DNA from: Platerodrilus igneus | Lineage: Eukaryota > Arthropoda > Insecta > Coleoptera > Lycidae | DNA: 64,000 nucleotides | Direction: 5' to 3' | Assembly: GCA_036346225.1 (NCBI GenBank) | Contig: JARFIW010001743.1 | Span: forward strand, 1-64,000 | Part shown: piece by piece, positions 56,231 through 64,000 of the stretch | Position numbering within the stretch: position 1 is the stretch's first letter | How the letters are laid out: each line of letters opens with the position of its first letter | Position numbers and translations under genes: made by a program | The notes under the pieces: model-generated | Database searches by the model: none | Told to the model about the DNA's origin: nothing | Seen by the model: only the letters and a program-made list of their open reading frames with translations

Positions 56231-58080
56231 ACTTTTGAAAAACATTTGAACTTTATCTTCAGCGGTTTAGAGACTATCAGGAAGGTCGTTAATTAAATAC
56301 GGATGGGTGCCACTGTACTTAGATAGTGTGAAAAAAAAAATATCACAAAAAAATAAGGAACCTCAACGAGTATACTCTGTTGTAAAATACAAGATTTTGT
56401 ATTTTAGATGGTACCATTTATCCTGAAATAAAATAAAATAAAATACATAAAATAATATTAGAGACAAAATTGCCCTCAAAATAAAATCAATAAATCAGAC
56501 AGGTTTGTACATCTATGATTTCTTTCTTTTGTGTAATAGTGCATGGGCACTCTACTTATTGAATTTATGCACATCTGGTTTATATGTAGTTAATAAAATC
56601 CAGTAATAAGCATAGACAAAATAAATACTATTGCTTAAGTGCTTCCATGAGTGTAATTAACCTTGTTTAAATTTTTAAAGAAATTAAGACTGTTAAGTAT
56701 GTACACATATATTAACTGAAAATTATTTCTGATTTATTTTGACAGATAATTATTATAAGTTTCTGAATATTCAATTAATTTTTATATTTATAATTAATCT
56801 TGGTCAATTTAAATAAAAAGAAAAAGCCTCTAAAGCAAATATGTCATTAACATAATCATAAGATTTCTTTATGTGATCTTTTCAGTACTGACAAAACGAC
56901 TCACATACATACAAAATAAGTTGGTAATAAGATTTTCAAATTAGTAAAGTTAAACTTCATAAATAGTTATCGTGTATAAAAATACATGACTATATTACTG
57001 TAATGCAAATCCATAAAACTTTTGTTACATGACAATTTTATAAACATAAATTTTGATATAAAACGTTTAAAATTTAAATTCATAATTAAATATTATCACA
57101 AAGATGTTAGTTTCATAGGTTCAAACTAAAGTTAGATTATACATGACGTAAAATGTCAAACAGATGATTGCCTCACAATAAATCACTTACCATTGCCCTC
57201 AAGTTTGGCTGCTTGCACCATTTAACAAACAAGTTCAATCCACATGTGGACTTCACATTGAACAAACACATAAAAAAGTAGTTGTCTACATCGTTATAAC
57301 AACGCCTCCTAAACTAGATTCACATTGTAAGTTTCCAATGCGTAATCGCTTTATAGCAATTAATAAACTTCCTACAACCATTAGTCAGCTCTAAGTGTTG
57401 CTTCCGAATTAAACAAAATTTCCATGTTGAAATATAAACGTATATATCTTATACAAGTAAAATTTAACAGTTTAGTTCGACCATTTTGCTTAAGTTATTA
57501 AATGTTATTTCTTCCGTACTTTAATGTTGCTTTATATTTTTTAGTCCATCAATACTTTTGTGTTTTAGTGTTGCGCTACGGAAAACCAAATAAAATTAGT
57601 TTAAATTATTTAGATATAGAAATTGCAAACCATGATGAGTTTCTAAGCAATTGGATCGATGTATTTATCGAAACTAAATTGCGACTCGCAAGTCAGCTTT
57701 AGATATGAATTTAAACATATTGATGTTGTAATGACCAAAAGTCGACTGATTCAACTCGTCAACAACAGCCTTAGCAAGCAGGTGCGCGTAAACACGCTAT
57801 ACGATATCACCTTGAAGATACATTGTAGAAATTTTACAATACAAACTGGACATTTATAACTATGCGCTTTCTTTACTATATGAGTATAAATAAAGAAGGA
57901 CAATAATTGGTGTGTTTCAAAATTATGATACTTTGTTTTTAATTTTGTATTAATTGAAGAAATATGATTTATATTGAATTATAGAAGTAAATTTAAAATT
58001 TTATAGCACAACACAATTTTTATGTGTTAATTTAGCAGAGGGAAAACGAACTGGTACACTGTAGTACACCCATTCCTACC
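56231..58080. other. Interior of the inverted-repeat element
   Basis: Apart from the inverted repeat at 56647-56759, this is AT-rich sequence. Plus-strand frames at 57502-57702 and 57659-57859 have no recognised motif. Near 58035-58105 CACTGTAGTACACCC and GGGTGCACTTGT form a weak hairpin. Confidence 0.4.
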
Positions 58081-58104
58081 TGTTAAAAGGAAGGGTGCAC
58101 TTGT

Positions 58105-58205
58105 AACGTGGCCAAGCTAATCTCTGTATCGTTCCAATTTTAGCATATGTACTCGCTTCGGCGGTACATAACTAAATGAACGATACAGAAAAGATTACAT
58201 GACTA
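58105..58205. ncRNA. U6: Palindromic U6 snRNA-derived sequence
   Basis: On the plus strand from 58149, TACTCGCTTCGGCGGTACAT followed by GAACGATACAGAAAAGATTA matches the 5' stem-loop and central region of U6 (GTGCTCGCTTCGGCAGCAC, GGAACGATACAGAGAAGATT). On the minus strand from 58151, ACATATGCTAAAATTGGAAC, GATACAGAGA and TTAGCTTGGCC match U6 again. The two copies meet at the near-palindromic 5' stem-loop. Both are truncated before the 3' internal stem-loop, so this is a pseudogene-like derivative. Confidence 0.75.
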
Positions 58206-58530
58206 TTAAGTGCCCTTTCAGGTAAGGTGCTAATCTAAACAAGACTCTGGCAAAACTAGCATTGACCTTTTGTGGCTGCGGTAGATTGCAAAATTATATC
58301 TCAAAGGTTTTTACTCTTAGATATTGTGAGAACAAAGTTAATTTTTACCCAGACTAGTTATGGGGATGTAATTTAAAACATGACAAAAGAAAATACCTTA
58401 ATATAACTTATAATAATTATAATAATTATCTGTCAAAATAAATCAGAAATAATTTTCAGTTAATATATGTGTACATACTTAACAGTCTTAATTTCTTTAA
58501 AAATTTAAACAAGGTTAATTACACTCATGA

Positions 58531-59435
58531 AAAACAAGAGAAGAAACTCAAAGAAATGAAGTCCCAAGGATCTTCTAAAAAACAAGCTGAGAAAAAACAA
58601 AAAGAAACTTTAACCAGAAAACAAGAAAAGAATAAAACTAAAATGACGCAACAACAAGAAGAAACTAGTGTAACTGAACTGCTACAAAAACCAAAAGACT
58701 ACATTGTTAAATTTTCCTTTCCTGATCCGCCGCCATTACAGCCACCTATTTTGGGACTCAATAATGTAAGTTTTGCATATCCTGGTCAGAAGCCTTTATT
58801 CACAAGAACAGATTTTGGGATTGATCTTTCTAGTCGTGTTGCAATTGTAGGTCCAAATGGTGTAGAAAAATCTACATTTTAAATTGCACTAGTGACCTAA
58901 CACCACTACAAGGAGAAGTCTGGAAAAATCATAAATTACACATAGGAAAATTTGATCAACATTCTGGTGAACATTTAACGGTCGAAGAATCTCCAGCAGA
59001 ATACTTAATGCGCTTATTTAATTTACCTTATGAAAAATCTAGAAAACAACTTGGGACATTTGGTTTATCTAGTCATGCACATAATATTAAAATGAAGGAT
59101 TTATCTGGAGGTCAAAAAGCTCGTGTTGCGCTAGCAGAGTTATGTCTTACTGCTCCTGATGTAGTAATACTTGACGAACCTACAAATAACCTTGATATTG
59201 AGTCAATCGATGCTTTAGCAGATGCTATTAATGGTTATAAAGGTGGCGTTATTATTGTATCATGACGAACGACTTATTCGAGACTGAATGTGCTTTGTTT
59301 AAAGATCAAACTATTAATAATGGTGACTTTGATGATTATAGGAAAGAACTATTAGAAAGTTTAGGAAAGTGATTAACAGTTTTAGCTGAAAATGACACAA
59401 TAAATTTATATTTATATTGAAAATAAAAAAAAAAA
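58531..59435 (+). pseudogene. ABCF1: ABCF1 processed retrocopy, 5'-truncated
   Basis: Intron-free sequence covers the linker and second ATPase domain of ABCF1, a ribosome-associated ABC-F ATPase. [20 protein letters not shown] leads to [20 protein letters not shown]. Walker A is GPNGVEKST, where the conserved Gly before KS is Glu. [20 protein letters not shown], signature [14 protein letters not shown] and Walker [13 protein letters not shown] follow. The frame breaks after KSTF (58879) and after IIVS (59265); a shifted frame ends DDYRKELLESLGK at a TGA near 59372. AATAAA at about 59398 and an A run at 59423-59434 mark a poly(A) tail, so it was retroposed. Confidence 0.9.
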
Positions 59436-59505
59436 CGGTTTAGTTAAACAAAATATATCCTTATTTCTTACAACCAAATTTCATGTGATAAAATCCTAAC
59501 TGTAG

Positions 59506-59508
<3 letters not shown>

Positions 59509-59542
<34 letters not shown>
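59509..59542. repeat. (AT)n between the inverted-repeat element and element 3C
   Basis: A pure AT tract that touches the right terminal repeat of one element and the LTR start of the next. Confidence 0.95.
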
Positions 59543-59545
<3 letters not shown>

Positions 59546-61896
59546 CTCATATTTAGACCAGGGTAGAAAATTAAATAATCAAATCAAATAATTTTAATTA
59601 CCGTGTATAAGGAATTTCATTAAATAATACGCTTTATTAAAACCTTGAAGCATAAATAAACTCGGTCGTTTCAGTAAAAATAAAAATTTAAATTATCTAT
59701 AAGACGCTTTACATCAAAAGAAGCAGTATTGAAAAGCGCAGTGGATAATTTAATTATTCCTAAACAAATGGAAATTACGTGCAAAGTTTATATTAATTAA
59801 CCCTATTTTAAGTAACCGGTAGTAAAACAAAGTGTACATATAATAATTAATATCTAGTTGGAGTTAATTGAACCATTATTAATAATAAGCATAAAACTTG
59901 TAAAACCCAATAAAACGCAAATCGTAGAAGGGTATTTAAAATGTTACGTTTGAAAACACCTGCGTGTTTTTAAAAGGCAATTTCAAGTTAATTTGTTTGG
60001 ATAAACATGTTGATTCTAAGGATATTGGAAACGATCAGATGCTTTAGCAGGAAATACAGAACACCTGCGTATTTTTAAAAAGCTCATTCTGCGTAAATTT
60101 GGCAAATAATTAATGTTTCAAAGAATCTTGGAGAAACCGGGACTTAGTATTTACGAGAATGTGCGATACGGGTTTATTAAACCCAGATAACAGTCCGCGT
60201 GGACTAAAATATAATCGATAATAAAGAATATCAATTTGCACCAATAGAACAGGTTAGAAAGGAAAGAGAAAATGCGTCAAGCAAAGACACATATTGTAAA
60301 AGGCGGGATTTAAGCAACGTCAAGGGGTTGCGATTGGTTAAAAATAGGATGCATATATCAGAGGTAGAACAACAATTTCTGTATAAAAGTAATTAGTTTT
60401 CTCGGACAACTTTGCGGGCCGTGTTGAAATTTTCTGAGATCTCAATGGGGTGAGTACTAAATTCATAAAATCGACGTGCAGGCTACAGACTGGGAACGTA
60501 GAATGAGGAATTCGTTGGAATTACCCGTTTTGGAACAAAGCGACGTGTCGGCTATTCGCTATATATACAGGCGGAATATGTGTTTCTCTCTTAGACTCTT
60601 AGACTTTCGACGATTCGATGCGTTAAAAGCTCGTGCATCCGCGACTTGATATTAAACAGTGCATTTTAGTTTGATTAAATAATTTAAAGTGTGCTAGTAT
60701 ATTTTAGTGACTCAAAATAGTTGGTTATTTTACGTGCTAACATGAATGTACTTCAGTGCACTTAGATACAAGGTAATAAAAGTTTATAATCACGGTACCA
60801 ATTAGTAAAATTTACAACGACAAATGTATACCCAAAAGTAGGCAGTTTTGGCGTATATTGGTAATATTGGTAAAGGAAGTATGAATTTCTTTGCTATTTT
60901 CGGGGTGTTAATATAAATGGTTCAAATGTGTCTGATCCACTGAACCAGAGGCAGATATACACAGATGAGTTCCGGAAAAGCCTAGAAACAACTTTAAATT
61001 AATGGTGATGGAGAACATTTTAAAGCGTTGACAACTTGAAGCTGTAAATAGAATCCGGTTGGAATGGTGTGATTTACAAAAGGGACGATTACACTGAAGC
61101 TACGAGGACAATAACCTTCAGGTAAATTGTACTATTTTGTTTGACATTTTTGTGTGTATTGAATGACTTTATAATTGATTTACTTTAAATGGACATTAGT
61201 GAATTTTTCTAACCATAAAATTTTAATTTTAAGATGAAATTTGCTTGTTTAAGTAAAAGGGGTATTTTGTTTTGATGTTCGGGAATAGGATGAAACTTTG
61301 GGTAGGTCTTTGAGCTCAATTAGACAAACCTGGTTAATTAACGTAAAGGGTGGTAGATGCTCCTTTATACTCAGACTCCGGTCTGCTTATCTTGTTATAT
61401 TAATTAGTAGGCATCCAACAAGGACTTTAATTTTGGATGCACAGTAAAATGATAATAAAATTAATCCGGAAATTCTTTTAAAACTGAATTTTATGTTCAA
61501 ATTTAATTTGAAAATTTAATGTATTCTGAATATTGATGTAAATAGAGTTAACGTTGATGTTTGTGGTAGGAATGTGTTGTTTAATTTTATGATTGAGAAT
61601 GGAAGTTATCTAGAAGAGCAGCCGAGGCGATTAACAGAAGGAATCAACGGACCAGGTGATTTAAAAAGGTTTCCAGCATTCTTGACGCCCAAACTGTGGG
61701 GCTCGAATGTTTTTTAAAAGGGCCAGTACCTAGAGATATGAGAGGTTTCACAGCATTCTTGGCGACCCAAAAGTGAGGCTCGAGTTCCAAATAAAATTTT
61801 GTTATTTTATTCCAGGAAACTGGCGATCTGGAGAGAGAGTTTCTGTTTGTGGATAAATTTAAGAGTATTTTAGAGGTGTGTGAATGATTAGAACGT
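59543..61896 (+). repeat. Gypsy element 3C, 5' LTR and leader
   Basis: This is a diverged homologue of 47349-49657, starting ACTCATATTTAGACCAGG. It has many substitutions and small deletions, and an extra segment near 60000-60060 repeats AACACCTGCGT. TGACGCCCAAACTGTGGGG (about 61690) and TGGCGACCCAAAAGTGAGG (about 61762) correspond to the primer-site-like sequences in 3A. Confidence 0.8.
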
Positions 61897-63302
61897 ATGC
61901 AGAGAAAGAGTGGTTAAGGAGTCAAGGGTGGAAATTGGAAGTACGATAGTGCATTGGGTGAAAAAATCGAAAATGGAAGAAGCTGGAGGCAGTAGAGATC
62001 AGTCGAGGACGGAATCAGGGGATCAAGGAAACGAGATGATATTGAGAATGTTAGAGGGATGAGTGAAGAATCGAATAGAGCGATGGAGGTCAATAGAAAA
62101 TTAGAACAGCTGAGCGATGAATCTAATAGAGCTAGGGAAGAATCGAACAGGAAGTTAGAAGAATTAGAAAATGAGTGAGGAATCGAATCGTAAGTTTGAG
62201 CAAATTAGTCAGAAAATAGATAAGACGAATCAAGAATTTAAAAAAAATAGTCTTACCGTAAAGATGGGGAAGTTGAAAATAGGGTTGATAAAATGAGGGA
62301 TATTACAGGTCTTCGACAGGAAATGGGACATTTAAGGTCCGAAGTACGCATTTTTGGAAGAAGAATTAATGTAAAAATGACTGAAGTGACGGACTCATGT
62401 AGGGATCAGTTAGGCAGGGTAGAACGAAGTTAGTAGTATTAAATACAACATGTCAAATTTAACGGGGATGGTCCCAGATTTTCTACAGGTGGAGTATCAT
62501 TGGACCAACACATGAAGTTTTATGGCGATAACAGGGTAAATCCACAAATTTTTATTAATAGTGTAAGAAATCTAGTGGGAAATTTATTTGACGAACAGAC
62601 TAAACTGAATACGATAAAGGCTTTATTAAAGGACAACCGGAAGCATGGTACAATTTAGTGGACAGGACATAGACACGTATCAGGACTTTGAAGACAAATT
62701 TTACAACATTACTGGAGTGATCACAAACAGGATCAGATTAGGGACGACTTGATTACAGGAAAATTTAAGGGAGAGTTTGCAGGTTCTAGGGGCAATATGC
62801 CATCCGCAAGTACAGTGTGGCCAAACAACTGAATCCACCATTGACGGACAGACAGATTATCAAGTACCTATCACGACATTTTGAACTGGAAATTAGACAA
62901 CACGTGGCCTTACAAAACATCACAGAACGGGAGACATTTTTGAGTATTTGCAGAGATTGAGATGTATTGTAGGACGGACAAAGAGATACGAGAACGAAAC
63001 GTTAACACAGTTAGGTTTGACAACAGGACACCGAATTATCCGAGACGGCCTGACTACAACAGAAATTTTCGACCGAATTGGGAACGACGAGGACAGGAAT
63101 ACAGAAGTAATAGTGCGACTAGGGGACCGACGCCAAGACCTAGTTACACGCGACAGAACAGTTTACCGGAAGTAAACAGGACTGTGACCAGCACGCCGAA
63201 TAGAGACAGGGACACGGATATTAACACGAGAAGGACGTACGCACAGGTTGTAGAAGGACAACCAGGACCAAGCACGAAAACAGGATGAGACAGGATTTTT
63301 AG
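61897..63302 (+). pseudogene. Gypsy element 3C gag, heavily frameshifted
   Basis: From the ATG at 61897 (MQRKEW) all parts of the 3A gag are recognisable: the coiled coil (SNRAREESNRKLEELEN), the capsid-like HMKFYGDNRVNPQIFINSVR, YAIRKYSVAKQLNPPLTDRQ, HVALQNITERETF and an Arg-rich tail (NRNFRPNWERRGQEYRSNS). They are spread over many frames because of single-base deletions. The gag end GGATTTTTAG is kept at 63293-63302. Confidence 0.8.
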
Positions 63303-64000
63303 AACGTGACAGACCACTAGATTTCTGTGTAAATGTATAGAACATCCACGTGAATTTTCAAAATTGAGGAGGAAGTAGAGCCAGAAACTGAGGAAAAATT
63401 ATGTTTGCCAATTATTAATTTAGAAATTTTTGAGAATAATGTAGAAGTATTACTTGATACAGGGGCAGAGGCGAGTTTAATATCGGAGGAATTCGTCAGC
63501 AAAATTAGGGATAAGGTTTGTGATAGAATTATGCCTATAAAACGTAGCCATTTAGTAGCTCCAAATAAAAAGAAGTTTGCTGTAGTAAATAGTGTTGTGG
63601 TGCTTAGGATAGATATAGGAGGTTTAGCTGTGAACAGGAGTTTGTAATTGTACCTGGACTGAAGTTTCAGAGCATTTTAGGTGTTGACTGTATGATGAAG
63701 TTAGGGGTTTTGATAGATATGGAAAGGAAGGTAATAAGAATTAAGGATAGGGTAGTGCCATGGAAGGCAGTTATGAAGTCACAGAGGATGACACGGGTTT
63801 AGTATTAATGTAGTAGAGGTAGAGGATGATGAAGGTAAACAGATCAACACGATAAGATGTCCAGAGGATAGGAGTAGAGGTTCAAGCTTTAATACAAAAA
63901 CATGCAGAAGTAGTGGGGTAGAAGCAGCATATCAGGAGCAGGTGAAGCGAAATTAAGTAACGATGGCAAGTTTTTTTTAATAAGTAGATTTAAAAATTCA
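63293..64000 (+). pseudogene. Gypsy element 3C protease and start of pol
   Basis: ERDRPLDFCVNV is followed by LCLPIINLEIFENNVEVLLD and the active site DTGAEASLISEEFVSKI at about 63459. SHLVAPNKKKFAVVNSVVVL and a broken VIVPGLKFQSILGVDCMMKL follow. At about 63950 the sequence jumps from the EQVK linker to NGKFF, losing more of the RT start than 3A. The element continues beyond the window. Confidence 0.8.

Larger units (their letters stand above)
55872..59508. mobile_element. 3.6-kb inverted-repeat element carrying host-derived sequences
   Basis: The ends are inverted copies: 55872-55940 (TCACATGAAATTTGGTTGTA, AGAAATAAGGATATAT) and 59442-59507. Inside, 55975-56095 recurs inverted at 58262-58400, and 56647-56759 recurs inverted at 58409-58530. 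(AT)n tracts abut both outer ends. The cargo is an ABCF1 retrocopy, a U6-derived palindrome and an unrecognised coding fragment present in both arms. No transposase was found. The superfamily is unknown; the order of inner repeats is not collinear between arms, so rearrangement has occurred. Confidence 0.75.

Noticed and set aside
1..64000. tRNA, rRNA or CRISPR features
   Set aside because: No cloverleaf-like sequence, rRNA core or regularly spaced identical repeats with unique spacers was recognised; the only tRNA-related sequence is the copia primer site.

Overview
The window is AT-rich eukaryotic DNA, almost certainly from an arthropod and probably an insect. Transposable elements dominate it: Ty3/gypsy-type, BEL/Pao and copia LTR elements, R1-, RTE-, Jockey- and L2/CR1-type LINEs, a Penelope-like element, and TA-targeted palindromic elements. 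There are long (AT)n, (CA)n and (TG)n microsatellites and a complex satellite. The only clear host coding sequence is a set of exons encoding the pre-SET region of a SETDB1/eggless-type histone methyltransferase, on the minus strand at 33.8-34.35 kb. An ABCF1 retrocopy and U6 snRNA-derived sequence are host-derived but sit inside a mobile element. No intact autonomous element and no complete host gene is present.  Layout: 0-1.3 kb, 3' end of an RTE-like LINE; 1.4-1.7 kb, TG microsatellite and an exon-like block; 2.2-4.75 kb, minus-strand R1-type LINE relic; 5.06-9.77 kb, gypsy-type element 1; 10.4-11.16 kb, microsatellites; 11.87-15.47 kb, gypsy-type element 2; 15.47-16.45 kb, 5' part of a copia element; 19.99-22.65 kb, minus-strand BEL/Pao element; 23.41-23.47 kb, hammerhead-ribozyme-like motif; 24.28-26.71 kb, second RTE-like copy; 26.71-29.33 kb, satellite with an eight-monomer higher-order repeat; 30.09-31.10 kb, Penelope-like fragment; 33.04-33.74 kb, Jockey-type RT; 33.80-34.35 kb, SETDB1-like exons; 35.04-35.60 kb, heat-shock-element promoter and minisatellite; 36.02-44.09 kb, L2/CR1 LINE interrupted by a 1.9-kb palindrome; 45.65-47.01 kb, minus-strand gypsy-type element 4; 47.35-55.52 kb, tandem gypsy-type elements 3A and 3B; 55.87-59.51 kb, inverted-repeat element with an ABCF1 retrocopy and a U6-derived palindrome; 59.54-64.0 kb, gypsy-type element 3C.  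Themes. (1) Elements 1, 2, 3A, 3C and 4 are one gypsy-type family. They share a gag with a KQLDPPL-type segment, a DTGAE(A/V)SL(V/I) protease, and a protease frame lying -1 to gag at a conserved slippery site. In elements 1, 2 and 3A pol is cut short and followed by a purine-rich, TAGGTATA-like tail in place of RNase H and integrase. (2) Many element boundaries lie directly against (AT)n tracts. (3) Inverted or palindromic organisation recurs at several scales. Most reading frames carry frameshifts or stops, so the coding entries are mainly pseudogenes. Clade names rest on motifs read by eye and element ends on repeated sequence within the window; no database search was possible.
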